A stretch of DNA of 64,000 bases, from positions 960,527-1,024,526 of the forward strand of contig NZ_DS264586.1 of the NCBI RefSeq assembly GCF_000154225.1. Direction: 5' to 3'. Source of the DNA: Schaalia dentiphila ATCC 17982 (GTDB lineage: Bacteria; Actinomycetota; Actinomycetes; Actinomycetales; Actinomycetaceae). How positions within the stretch are numbered: the stretch's first letter is position 1; the number at the start of each line of letters is the position of its first letter. The notes beneath the pieces are model-generated. The model was not told the origin of the DNA and made no database searches. It saw only the letters and a list, made by a program, of their open reading frames with translations. Positions 26,182 through 34,623 of this stretch are shown piece after piece. Made by a program: the position numbers and the translations under genes.

Positions 26182-27204
26182 ATGATTGACCTCACCGGGG
26201 TGTCTAAGGTCTACCCCGTGAAAAACGGCGGCACGGTCGTCGCGCTCGATGGGGTGAACCTGCACGTTGATCGCGGTTCGATCCACGGGATCGTCGGCCG
26301 CTCGGGCGCCGGTAAGTCCACGCTTATCCGCTGTCTGACGGCCCTGGAGAAGCCCACCGAGGGCCACATTGTCGTCGACGGCCTCGACCTGGCGACCCTG
26401 ACGGGTTCCGCGCTGCGCGCCGCCCGTCGTCGCATCGGCATGGTCTTCCAAGCTGCGAACCTCCTGGACGCTCGCACCGCTGCCGACAACATCGGCTACC
26501 CGCTCAAGCTGGCGGGCGTGCCCGCCGCGAAGCGCCGTGAGCGCGTTGAGGAGCTCCTCTCGCTCGTGGGCCTCGAAGGCCGCGGCGATTCCTACCCGTC
26601 CCAGCTGTCGGGCGGCCAGCGTCAGCGCGTCGGCATCGCCCGCGCCCTGGCCGACAACCCCGCCGTTCTCCTGTGTGATGAGCCGACCAGCGCGCTTGAC
26701 ACCGAGTCGACCGCTCAGATCCTGTCGCTGCTGCGCCACGTGCGCGACGTCGCCGGCGTTACCGTCGTCATCATCACCCACGAGATGGCCGTTGTCCGCG
26801 AGATCTGCGACTCCGTGACCCTCCTCGGTCATGGCCAGGTCCTGCAGACCGGTACCCTCGAAGAGGTCGTGGCCGACCCCTCGACACCGCTGGCCCGCGA
26901 ACTGGTCCCCATGCCGGTTGTCGATTCGGTTCCGACGGAATCCGCCGAGGGCCGCTTCGAACCGAACGCGGTGGGCACCGTCCTCCTCGACGTCGTCTTC
27001 ACCTCGCACCCGGGCGTGCCCACGGGTGCCACGGTCCTGCGCCTGGCCTCGTCGATGGGCGCGGACGTGACCGCGGGAACCTTCGAGTCTCTCGGGAGCA
27101 TGCAGGTGGGCCGCCTGGCCCTGACCGTGCCCGCGTACCACGCTGACAAGATCATCGAGCAGCTGCGCAAGAACAACGTCCACGCGGAAGTGAGGGACCA
27201 ATGA
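26182..27204 (+). CDS. metN: Methionine ABC transporter ATPase
   Basis: A 340-residue ATPase with Walker A GRSGAGKST, signature LSGGQRQRVG, Walker B LLCDEPTSALD and switch His in THEMAVV. The C-terminal NIL domain (about residues 265-340) is the methionine-binding regulatory domain that slows uptake when methionine is plentiful. The ATG at 26182 is preferred because GGAG sits six bases before it; an ATG at 26176 directly abuts that GGAG. First gene of metNIQ. No SAM riboswitch is recognised in the 150 bases upstream. Confidence 0.93.
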   Translation: MIDLTGVSKVYPVKNGGTVVALDGVNLHVDRGSIHGIVGRSGAGKSTLIRCLTALEKPTEGHIVVDGLDLATLTGSALRAARRRIGMVFQAANLLDARTAADNIGYPLKLAGVPAAKRRERVEELLSLVGLEGRGDSYPSQLSGGQRQRVGIARALADNPAVLLCDEPTSALDTESTAQILSLLRHVRDVAGVTVVIITHEMAVVREICDSVTLLGHGQVLQTGTLEEVVADPSTPLARELVPMPVVDSVPTESAEGRFEPNAVGTVLLDVVFTSHPGVPTGATVLRLASSMGADVTAGTFESLGSMQVGRLALTVPAYHADKIIEQLRKNNVHAEVRDQ

Positions 27205-27932
27205 CCGCCGCACACACTGCCGCTCATGCGCTGGCGCTCCTGCCCGCAGGCAAAGGCGATCCGACGTGGTTTGACAACCCGGCCCTCACTGACAAGTTCG
27301 GTCCGGCAATCCTCGAGACCCTCATGATGACGGGCCTGTCCACGCTCTTCGCGGTCATCATTGGCACGCTCCTGGGCCTCCTCCTGGTCCAGACCGGCAA
27401 GGGTGGCCTCACCCCGAACAAGGGCGTGTACCAGGCCGTGTCCTTCGTCGTGAACATCGTGCGCTCCCTGCCCTTCATCATCGGCATCATCATGCTGATC
27501 CCGGTCACGAAGATGATTGTTGGCAAGTCCACGGGCTCGCTCGCGACCGTCGTGCCGCTCGTCATCCTCTCCGCGCCCTTCTTTGCGCGCCTCGTGGAGA
27601 CGAACCTGTTGGCCGTCGATCCCGGCAAGATCGAGGCCGCCCAGATGATGGGTGCCTCCAACCGTCAGATCCGCTGGGGTGTCCTCATTCGCGAGGCCAT
27701 GCCGGCCCTCATCCAGTCCATCACCACCCTGGCGATCACCCTGATCGGCTACTCCGCGATGGCGGGCGCCGTCGGCGGCGGCGGCCTGGGCCAGATGGCC
27801 ATCAACTACGGCTACAACCGCTGGCAGGACGACGTCATGATCTCCACCGTCGTCGCCATCATCATCATCGTGCAGATCATCCAGCTGATCGGCGATCTCC
27901 TCTCGCGCCTGGTCGACCACCGCGCGCGCTGA
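27201..27932 (+). CDS. metI: Methionine ABC transporter permease
   Basis: A 243-residue permease with a MetI-type BPD_transp_1 domain and the EAA loop around KIEAAQMMGASNRQIRWGV (about residues 144-162). The start overlaps metN as ATGA. It forms the dimeric membrane channel of the D- and L-methionine importer. Confidence 0.92.
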   Translation: MTAAHTAAHALALLPAGKGDPTWFDNPALTDKFGPAILETLMMTGLSTLFAVIIGTLLGLLLVQTGKGGLTPNKGVYQAVSFVVNIVRSLPFIIGIIMLIPVTKMIVGKSTGSLATVVPLVILSAPFFARLVETNLLAVDPGKIEAAQMMGASNRQIRWGVLIREAMPALIQSITTLAITLIGYSAMAGAVGGGGLGQMAINYGYNRWQDDVMISTVVAIIIIVQIIQLIGDLLSRLVDHRAR

Positions 27933-28003
27933 CAGACCCCGGTCAGGCCACCCCGGCCTCGGCCATCCATCCCATTCAGTACGCAGAAGAAAAGAGAAAC
28001 ACC

Positions 28004-28837
28004 ATGCGTCACCGCTCTCTCGCAGCTATCGGCCTGGCGGCCGTTGCCACCCTGGGCCTGGCGGCCTGCGGCGGCGGCTCCTCCTCCTCGGATGCTTCCG
28101 GCTCTTCCTCGGACGTCGTCACCCTGACCGTGGGCGCGACCCCCTCGCCCCACGCGAAGATCCTCACCTACATCAACGACAACCTTGCCGCGGACGCGGG
28201 CATCAAGCTCGACATCGTTGAGTACACCGACTACGTCCAGCCCAACACCGCACTGAACGACGGCGACCTGGACGCCAACTTCTACCAGACCGTTCCCTAC
28301 CTGGAGAACGCGGAGAAGCAGTTCGGCTACAACTTCGAGGCCGGCGAGGGCATCCACCTCGAGCCCCTCGGCGTGTTCTCCAACAAGCACAAGTCCCTCG
28401 ATGAGCTGCCCGACGGCGGCACGATCGGCATCATCTCCGACACGGCCAACCAGTCCCGTGCGCTCGAGCTCCTGGCCACCCAGGGCCTCGTCTCGATCCC
28501 CGAGGGCGACGGCGACGTCAACATAAACACCGTCACCAAGCTGAAGAACTTCGACTTCCGTGAGGTCGAGGGCCCGCAGCTGGTCCGCTCGCTCGACGAC
28601 TTCGACTATGCGGTCATCAACGGCAACTTTGCCCAGGAGGGTGGCAAGACCATCTCCGGTGACGCGCTCGTCGTCGAGTCCCCCGTGGACAACCCGGCCG
28701 TGAACGTCCTCGTGTGGAAGGGCGACTCCAAGAAGGTCGACGCCATCGCGAAGCTCGAGAAGCTCCTGCACTCCGATGAGGTCAAGCAGTACATCGAGAA
28801 GACCTGGTCGGACGGCTCGGTCATCCCGGCGTTCTGA
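28004..28837 (+). CDS. metQ: Methionine-binding lipoprotein
   Basis: A 277-residue NlpA-family lipoprotein. The lipobox LAACGG places the lipid-bearing Cys at residue 23, followed by a Ser/Gly linker and the family motifs VGATPSPHAKIL, EYTDYVQPN and DANFYQT. It delivers methionine to MetNI. The 71-base gap from metI has no terminator. Confidence 0.93.
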   Translation: MRHRSLAAIGLAAVATLGLAACGGGSSSSDASGSSSDVVTLTVGATPSPHAKILTYINDNLAADAGIKLDIVEYTDYVQPNTALNDGDLDANFYQTVPYLENAEKQFGYNFEAGEGIHLEPLGVFSNKHKSLDELPDGGTIGIISDTANQSRALELLATQGLVSIPEGDGDVNINTVTKLKNFDFREVEGPQLVRSLDDFDYAVINGNFAQEGGKTISGDALVVESPVDNPAVNVLVWKGDSKKVDAIAKLEKLLHSDEVKQYIEKTWSDGSVIPAF

Positions 28838-28867
28838 TCCACGAGGCCGAAAGGTTCGCATAGATAA

Positions 28868-28907
28868 CGGGTGGGCCCCGGAACCATACGGTTCCGGGGC
28901 CCACCCG
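28868..28907. terminator. Bidirectional terminator between metQ and yagU-like gene
   Basis: An 18-bp perfect stem (28868-28885 with 28890-28907, loop ATAC) lies between two convergent genes, 30 bases after metQ and 20 bases after the minus-strand gene. Confidence 0.88.
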
Positions 28908-28927
28908 TCTGTCCGCGCAAGCGGCGA

Positions 28928-29482
28928 TCAGTTGGTGCGAGACTCGAGTGGGAACTCGGCGTCCGGCTCGTGCGTGATGCGGTTACGCATGTCGCGGCGG
29001 AAGACTTCAATAGCCCACAGCCAGATGATGTGGCCGAGGAACTCGGAGAAGTGCTCCGCGAAAGGCTGGTTCCAGGGTGCCGGGACGGTGCCCATCAGCG
29101 GCATGAGGACGACGTGGAAGGCCACGTAGACGAAGATGCCGAAGGCAGCACCCTGCCAGAGCTTGATCTGCGGGAAGCGCTCGGCCAGCACACAGTAGAG
29201 AACCGCGAAGCCGATCGAGAACGCGAAGTGGACGATGAAGGAAACCCAGGGGAGTCCTTCGTTACCGTTGTAGGTGTAGGACAGGTGGGTGACGCTCTCC
29301 GGGAGGCCCAGCTGTTGGAGCAGTTCCTGGGGCGGGTTGGTGGCGTTGCGCTCGGGCGTACGCGGAGGCAGCGGCACCTCCCAGCCGAACTTCACGATCG
29401 CGGAGACGATGCCGCCGAGAACACCCGCGAGTGCTGCGACGCCATAGCGGCGGCGCTTGGGATTGGTCTGAATCAGTGCCAT
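28928..29482 (-). CDS. YagU-family inner-membrane protein (DUF1440)
   Basis: A 184-residue protein with about four membrane segments. The first, GVAALAGVLGGIVSAIVKFG, and the motif EVPLPPRTPERNATNPP directly after it are typical of YagU proteins, which in E. coli contribute to acid resistance by an unknown mechanism. A C-terminal basic-acidic tail follows the last helix. Upstream (29483-29621) there is an inverted repeat TCACAC-ACGG-GTGTGA at 29544-29559 of unknown meaning. Confidence 0.82.
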   Translation of the reverse strand: MALIQTNPKRRRYGVAALAGVLGGIVSAIVKFGWEVPLPPRTPERNATNPPQELLQQLGLPESVTHLSYTYNGNEGLPWVSFIVHFAFSIGFAVLYCVLAERFPQIKLWQGAAFGIFVYVAFHVVLMPLMGTVPAPWNQPFAEHFSEFLGHIIWLWAIEVFRRDMRNRITHEPDAEFPLESRTN

Positions 29483-29621
29483 GTGACAAGCATGGAACGT
29501 ACGCAGGGTGTTTTCGAGGCCTTGGGGTGCTTAGCGCTCAAGGTCACACACGGGTGTGATCAGGGAAAATGGGCCAAAATAGCTAATATGGTTAATTTGC
29601 GCCTTTATTGTTGAGTAAATG

Positions 29622-29663
29622 CGAGGGGTGGGCACGAGACTTTCGTCCCGCGCCCACCCCTCG
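29622..29663 (-). terminator. Hairpin after upp
   Basis: A 12-bp stem CGAGGGGTGGGC/GCCCACCCCTCG (29622-29633 with 29652-29663) lies 60 bases beyond the upp stop on the minus strand. Confidence 0.65.
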
Positions 29664-29722
29664 TGTGGCATTAGCTGCGTCATATCCTCCAGCGCTGCGA
29701 TGCGCGAGGGGCGCGTGCCTCG

Positions 29723-30361
29723 TCAGTCGACGATGCCGTACAGGCGGTCGCCCGCGTCGCCCAGGCCGGGGACGATGTACGACTTCTCGTTGAGGTGATC
29801 GTCGACGGCAGCGACAACGACGTTCACGTCGGCGCGATCGCCGATCGCGTCCTCAAGGGTGTTGATGCCCTCCGGAGCGGCCAGGATGCACACGCAGGTG
29901 ACGTCCTTTGCGCCGCGCTCGAAGAGGTAGTTGGTGGCGGCGACCATGGTGTGGCCGGTGGCCAGCATTGGGTCCAGCACGAAGCACTGGCGGCCCGACA
30001 GGTCGTCCGGCAGGCGGTTCGCGTAGGTCTCGATCTCGAGGGTGTCGTCGTCGCGGCGCATGCCCAGGAAGCCGACCTCGGCGGTGGGCAGCATACGGGT
30101 CATGCCCTCGAGCATGCCCAGGCCTGCGCGCAGGACGGGGACCACGATCGGGCGAGGCTCGGAGAGCTTGAGGCCGACGGTGGGGGCGACCGGGGTCTGG
30201 ATGGGGGTCTCGGTGACGGCCACTTCGCGCGTCGCCTCGTAGGCGAGCAGGGTGACCAGTTCGTCCACGAGCTGGCGGAACGTCGCCGACGGCGTTTCGC
30301 GATCGCGCAGGACGGTGAGCTTATGGGTGATGAGGGGGTGATTAGCTACGTGGAGGCGCAT
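29723..30361 (-). CDS. upp: Uracil phosphoribosyltransferase
   Basis: A 212-residue enzyme of full family length that makes UMP from uracil and PRPP. The PRPP-binding loop is [16 protein letters not shown] (about residues 128-143), the uracil pocket includes GINTLED and the C-terminal YGIVD. It salvages uracil, probably supplied by the NCS2 permease at 19.9-21.3 kb. It is divergent from tadA across about 210 bases with no evident regulatory RNA. Confidence 0.95.
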   Translation of the reverse strand: MRLHVANHPLITHKLTVLRDRETPSATFRQLVDELVTLLAYEATREVAVTETPIQTPVAPTVGLKLSEPRPIVVPVLRAGLGMLEGMTRMLPTAEVGFLGMRRDDDTLEIETYANRLPDDLSGRQCFVLDPMLATGHTMVAATNYLFERGAKDVTCVCILAAPEGINTLEDAIGDRADVNVVVAAVDDHLNEKSYIVPGLGDAGDRLYGIVD

Positions 30362-30574
30362 GGTTATAGGCTACCTTGTTCGTCCGCTGGCGCGCATCCA
30401 GTGTGTCGAAGACGAGGCCGTGGTCTCCTCGTCGCTTCCGCTGCGCCGGTCGGCGGCCAGGATCGGCAGCGTGTCGGGCCTCGTGTCAAACTCATTCGTC
30501 ACACGAGCACCATGAGTCACTGTGGACTCCAACTACCCCAACAGTCGTTTGGCCGGTAAGCTAGGAGGGTGACC

Positions 30575-31906
30575 GTGAATGAGCAGTACCGCGAAGCAAT
30601 GGGCAAGGCCCTCTTCCTGGCCAACCGCGCCCGCGAAACGGGGGACGTTCCCGTCGGAGCCGTCGTCGTCGACGAAAACGGCCGCATCATCGGACGCGGG
30701 TGGAACTGTCGCGAGGCTAACCATGATCCCGCAGGTCACGCCGAAATTGTCGCCCTGCGTGAGGCCGGCCGCTCCAGGGGTACCTGGCGCCTGACGGGCT
30801 GCACGCTCATCGTCACCCTTGAGCCCTGCACGATGTGTGCGGGCGCGATTCTCGCCTCTCGCATTGATCGCGTCGTCTTCGGCGCCTGGGACCCCAAGGC
30901 TGGCGCCGCCGGATCCCTACGCGACGTCCTGCGCGACGCCCGCATGCCGCACCCGACCGAGGTCATCGGCGGTGTCCTCGCCCAAGAGGCCGCCATGCAG
31001 CTGCGCTCCTTCTTCCTCAGCTGTCGCACGCCCAACGAGATGCCCGTCGTCCAAGCTCCCGTCCACGAGCCCAGCGACCTGGTCGCGCCCATCGTCGTCC
31101 CCTACGAGGAAGACGAGGCCCCCGAGCAGGTCCACGAGAAAGCCACCCACGATGAGGGCGTTCCCGCGCAGCTCGTTACCCCCGAGGCGCCGGCCGCTCC
31201 TGCCGTTCCCGCTCCTTCCGACGAAAACCCTCGCTCTGAAGCCTTCCCCGTGCCTCCCCAGCACGGTCGGGTCAGTCACCGTGGCACCGAGGCCTCGCCC
31301 CTGCCTCGTCGAGCAGGACGCCCCTTCTCCGAGCGTGTGTCCGGCAACGCCGACATCCCCGCAGGCTCCTCGCTCCAACCCGCTGCCCCCACTGCCCCCG
31401 TCTCGCAGCCGCCCTACCGTAGCGCCGCCCCCGTCCTGCCGGCGGTCTCGCCGAGCACGACGCGCGGTCCCATCACGCGCTCCGTCCCCCAGATTCGCCC
31501 CGTCCACGTGCGCCCCACCGCGTCCGTGCTCGAAGGCCTCTACACGCCCGCGCAGCCCGGCCGCCCCGTGGCTCAGCCGCTGCGCGCTAGCGCGCCCCGG
31601 CCTCGTCCTGCGGAGCCCGTCACCGCGCCCGCGTCCACGGAGCCGCCGGCCCCCGTCGTGCAGGCCGCACCCGCACCCGTCGAAGAGTCGCCCGCGCCGA
31701 TCCCCGCGCCGCCCGCGTTCCCGCAGCGCGCCACCTCGCGACAGGGCGCGCGCCCGCAGCGCCCCCTCCCGCAGGCCTTCGAGCCCGAGCCCGCGCGCCG
31801 TGTCGACTACGAGCTGTCCCCGCGCCAGTTCAACGACGTTGACCCCATCACCTCCGGTATCCGCGTGCGCCGCTCCACCCGCCGCCGCGGCAACGCTCGT
31901 CACTGA
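30575..31906 (+). CDS. tadA: tRNA adenosine deaminase with long disordered C-terminal extension
   Basis: The first roughly 155 residues are a complete TadA: zinc ligand and catalytic Glu in HAE (residues 55-57) and PCTMC (84-88). TadA converts A34 of tRNA-Arg(ACG) to inosine; that tRNA is encoded at 23301. The remaining 290 or so residues are rich in Pro, Ala, Val and Glu, low in hydrophobic clusters and end in a basic RVRRSTRRRGNARH tail. Usual TadA length is 150-170 residues. The GTG at 30575 is chosen because AGGAGG ends six bases before it; a GTG at 30569 touches that motif. The tail is in the same frame with no stop or frameshift. Its function is unknown. Confidence 0.9.
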   Translation: MNEQYREAMGKALFLANRARETGDVPVGAVVVDENGRIIGRGWNCREANHDPAGHAEIVALREAGRSRGTWRLTGCTLIVTLEPCTMCAGAILASRIDRVVFGAWDPKAGAAGSLRDVLRDARMPHPTEVIGGVLAQEAAMQLRSFFLSCRTPNEMPVVQAPVHEPSDLVAPIVVPYEEDEAPEQVHEKATHDEGVPAQLVTPEAPAAPAVPAPSDENPRSEAFPVPPQHGRVSHRGTEASPLPRRAGRPFSERVSGNADIPAGSSLQPAAPTAPVSQPPYRSAAPVLPAVSPSTTRGPITRSVPQIRPVHVRPTASVLEGLYTPAQPGRPVAQPLRASAPRPRPAEPVTAPASTEPPAPVVQAAPAPVEESPAPIPAPPAFPQRATSRQGARPQRPLPQAFEPEPARRVDYELSPRQFNDVDPITSGIRVRRSTRRRGNARH

Positions 31907-31907
31907 C

Positions 31908-32399
31908 GTGATCCCCGCGCGCGTCATCACGGTCTCGGACCGCTGCTCCGCTGGTCTCGCCGAGGACCTCTCCGGGCCCCTCGCCGCGCGCCTCCTCGCC
32001 GATCACGGCGTTGACGCCTCGGTCGTGATCGTCCCCGACGATGTCGACGCCATTCGCGCCGCTATCACTGCTGCCGTGGAGGATGGCGCCCGCTTCGTCT
32101 TCACGACCGGCGGCACCGGCATCTCTCCCCGCGACGTCACCCCCGAAGCCACCGAGCCGCTCCTCGTCACCCGCATCGACGGCCTCGCCGACGCGATCCG
32201 CCTCCGCGGCGAGGAAAAGATTGCCTCCGCTGCCCTGTCGCGAGGCCTCGTCGGCGTGACCGCGCGTTCCCCCGAGGGAGCCCTCGTCGTCAACGCGCCC
32301 GGCTCGCGCGGCGGTGTCTCCGATACGGTGGCCGTTATCGGCCCCCTCGTCGCTCACATCGTCGACCAGCTCGCGGGCGGCGACCATCCGCGCGCTTAG
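31908..32399 (+). CDS. mogA: Molybdopterin adenylyltransferase (MogA/MoaB family), copy 1
   Basis: A 163-residue protein starting at GTG 31908, one base after the tadA stop, so probably translationally coupled. The fold is marked by ITVSDRCSAG, FTTGGTGISPRDVTPEA and NAPGSRGGV, the molybdopterin-binding loops. It adenylates molybdopterin before metal insertion by MoeA. A second family member lies at 53693-54205. It converges with moaC. Confidence 0.88.
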   Translation: MIPARVITVSDRCSAGLAEDLSGPLAARLLADHGVDASVVIVPDDVDAIRAAITAAVEDGARFVFTTGGTGISPRDVTPEATEPLLVTRIDGLADAIRLRGEEKIASAALSRGLVGVTARSPEGALVVNAPGSRGGVSDTVAVIGPLVAHIVDQLAGGDHPRA

Positions 32400-32420
32400 A
32401 AGCCTGAGATAGCAACGAAA

Positions 32421-32452
32421 AGGCCGCCCTGCATATACGCTGCGGGCGGCCT
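32421..32452. terminator. Bidirectional terminator between mogA and moaC
   Basis: A 9-bp stem AGGCCGCCC/GGGCGGCCT (32421-32429 with 32444-32452) lies between the two convergent genes. Confidence 0.7.
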
Positions 32453-32469
32453 CCGCGTACAGTGGGGCG

Positions 32470-32952
32470 TCAGTCCTGCGGATCCTCCGGGCGCACCCAG
32501 TCGCCGCTGCGGCCGCCCGACTTCGCCACGATTTTCGCCTCGCGGATGCGGGCGGAGCGGTCCACGCCCTTGACCATGTCCACGATCGCGAGAGCCGCCA
32601 CCGTCACCGAGGTCAGCGCCTCCATCTCCACGCCCGTGCGGTCGGCCGTGCGCACGGTCGCGCGAATCGCCACGTGATCGTCCTCCAGGCTCAGGTCCAC
32701 CGCGCAGCCGTGCACGCCGATCGTGTGCGCGAGGGGCAGCAGCTCGGGGACGCGCTTCGCCGCCGAAATGCCGGCCACGCGCGCCACCGCCAGAACGTCG
32801 CCCTTCGGGACGGTGCCGTCACGCAGGGCCTGCATGACCTCGGGTGAGCAATCCACGCGGCACACGGCGCTCGCCTGGCGCACCGTCGGATTCTTCGCGG
32901 TCACGTCCACCATGTAGGCGGCGCCGTCCTCGTTCAGATGCGTAAACTTCAC
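32470..32952 (-). CDS. moaC: Cyclic pyranopterin monophosphate synthase
   Basis: A 160-residue enzyme that with MoaA converts GTP to cPMP, the first step of molybdenum-cofactor synthesis. Family features are FTHLNEDGAAYMVDV at the N-terminus, LLPLAHTIGVHG (about residues 75-86) and MVKGVDR near the C-terminus, all part of the active site. It lies 36 bases after moeA on the same strand, so the two form an operon. Confidence 0.93.
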   Translation of the reverse strand: MKFTHLNEDGAAYMVDVTAKNPTVRQASAVCRVDCSPEVMQALRDGTVPKGDVLAVARVAGISAAKRVPELLPLAHTIGVHGCAVDLSLEDDHVAIRATVRTADRTGVEMEALTSVTVAALAIVDMVKGVDRSARIREAKIVAKSGGRSGDWVRPEDPQD

Positions 32953-32988
32953 GGTTTTCCTCTCGTTAATTCTCTCTCTATGGTGGGG

Positions 32989-34266
32989 TCAGCCCACGAG
33001 CGGGACGACCGCCAGCTCCTGGCCGGGCTCGACCACCTCGACGTCCGGCGCGACCACGCCGATTGCCTCCGCGTTCGCAAGCGAGGCCACCAGGTGCGAC
33101 TTCGACCCCAGGGGGTGCACCGGCTCCACCCAGCGGGCCCCGACCTCGTCTCCCTCCCCTGAGACGAAACGAAGCGGGATGAACTGCGTCTTTCCGGACG
33201 GGCAGTCCCAGCCTACGTGCGCGCGGGCGATCACGCCGCTGGGTACCGTTCCGCCGTGCTCGGGGGCGACGAGGCCGGACATGACCGCTAGCGCGCCCGC
33301 CACGTACATGTGGAACGTCGTAAAGACCGAGACCGGGTTGCCGGGCAGGCAGATGACCGGTGTCTCGCGGCCACCCGTGCCCACCTGCGTCGAGCCGACA
33401 CCCTGCGGGCCGCCCGGCTGCTGCGCAACGTGGTGGAAGCCCGCGTCCGTGCCAAGCGTCAGGCGCACAACCTCGAAGGCTCCCGCCGAAATGCCGCCGG
33501 CCGTGAGGACGAGGTCAGCCTCCGGGGCCTCATCGAGGGCCGCCCGCAGCTCGGCTGGGGTGTCCCCCGTGCGCAGGTGCGCGACGATCTGCCCGCCGGC
33601 CTCTTCGACGAGGCCGCGCAGCAGGATGCCGTTTGAATCGGGAATCTGTCCGCGCTCGAGGGCCTCGCCGGCGCGCTTGAGCTCCGTGCCCGTCGACACG
33701 ACGATGACGCGCGGGCGGGGCAGGACTGTGAGGGTGCCGTGGCCGACTGAGGCAGCAGCCGAGAGGGCTGTCCCGTCTAGGATTCGGCCGGCCTCCAGGA
33801 CCGGGGAGCCTGCAGCGAGAGCCTCGCCCGCCACACGCACATTCGCGCCCAGCTTCGGGGCGACGCGGATCTCGACGGTGTCGGGTGCCTGAGCGATGCC
33901 CGCCGCGTGGTCCGTGTCCTCGACTTTCACGACGGTGTCCGCGCCTTCGGGGATCGGCGCGCCCGTCATGATGCGCCACGCCTGCCCCCGCTCGAGGTGA
34001 TTCTCGCGGGTGTCTCCCGCCGGAATGTCGCCGGCGACCGGCAGAGTCCACGGGCCCTCACCCTCAAGGTCCTCGCGGCGCACCGCGAACCCGTCCATTG
34101 CGGAGTTCGTGAACGGAGGGAGGGGGATCAGAGAGGAAACGTCGACCGCCAGGCGGCGACCCAAACATTCCTCGACGGGGAGCGTCTCGTGGGGGAGGAC
34201 GTGGCTGAGTGCCAGGGCCTCGATCAGCTCGCGATGCTGAGCGGTAGACAGGGCGGGATCGTGCAT
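32989..34266 (-). CDS. moeA: Molybdopterin molybdenumtransferase
   Basis: A 425-residue MoeA with the usual four domains. FTNSAMDGFAV near residue 55 and GDIPAG lie in domain I/II; the MogA-like domain III has VVSTGTELKRAG, DSNGILLRGL and LTAGGISAG; domain IV is the C-terminal barrel. It inserts molybdate into adenylated molybdopterin. It is probably the first gene of moeA-moaC. Confidence 0.93.
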   Translation of the reverse strand: MHDPALSTAQHRELIEALALSHVLPHETLPVEECLGRRLAVDVSSLIPLPPFTNSAMDGFAVRREDLEGEGPWTLPVAGDIPAGDTRENHLERGQAWRIMTGAPIPEGADTVVKVEDTDHAAGIAQAPDTVEIRVAPKLGANVRVAGEALAAGSPVLEAGRILDGTALSAAASVGHGTLTVLPRPRVIVVSTGTELKRAGEALERGQIPDSNGILLRGLVEEAGGQIVAHLRTGDTPAELRAALDEAPEADLVLTAGGISAGAFEVVRLTLGTDAGFHHVAQQPGGPQGVGSTQVGTGGRETPVICLPGNPVSVFTTFHMYVAGALAVMSGLVAPEHGGTVPSGVIARAHVGWDCPSGKTQFIPLRFVSGEGDEVGARWVEPVHPLGSKSHLVASLANAEAIGVVAPDVEVVEPGQELAVVPLVG

Positions 34267-34519
34267 GTGTCCAGTGTAGGACCAGGTGGGGTGGGCGAGG
34301 CGTGTGGGGGCCGCTGAGCGCCCGCTCAGCCGTGACGTGTAGAGGACCGTCGGGTCGGGGAGGCGCGCGGGGGCAGGTCAGGCCAGAGCGTCGGTCCCGG
34401 TCCTGAGGGGAGATGATGGTCGGGCGGTTGAACGTGGCCGTCCGTCTCGCGTCCGCTGCACGAGGCATAGGCTGGGTTGGATCGTTGCGGCTCATTTCAG
34501 CGACCTGGATATGGATGTC
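34267..34519. other. Non-coding flank left of the palindromic repeat
   Basis: No coding frame is supported. The last 60 bases (from about 34458) resemble those before the second repeat copy: GGGTTGGATCGTTGCGG here, GGGTTGGGCGGTTGCGG at 35787. The shared unit is therefore about 140 bases, longer than the palindrome itself. Confidence 0.5.
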
Positions 34520-34597
34520 GGGGGGATTTGCGCCATCCAAGGGTTCGACACGCCGGCGACATGCCGTTGGAAGGCTTCGCATGGCGCAAATCCCCCC
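34520..34597. repeat. Long palindromic repeat, copy 2
   Basis: Perfect 17-bp arms GGGGGGATTTGCGCCAT (34520-34536) and complement (34581-34597) enclose a 44-base core with GACACGCCGGCGACATGCCGT. The preceding CCTGGATATGGATGTC is identical in copy 3 at 35835. Copies 2 and 3 are in the same orientation on either side of one gene. The right arm ends 27 bases from that gene's stop, so as RNA it could also serve as its terminator. Confidence 0.9.
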
Positions 34598-34623
34598 GTT
34601 GGGTCGACAGCTCTCACGTCGTC

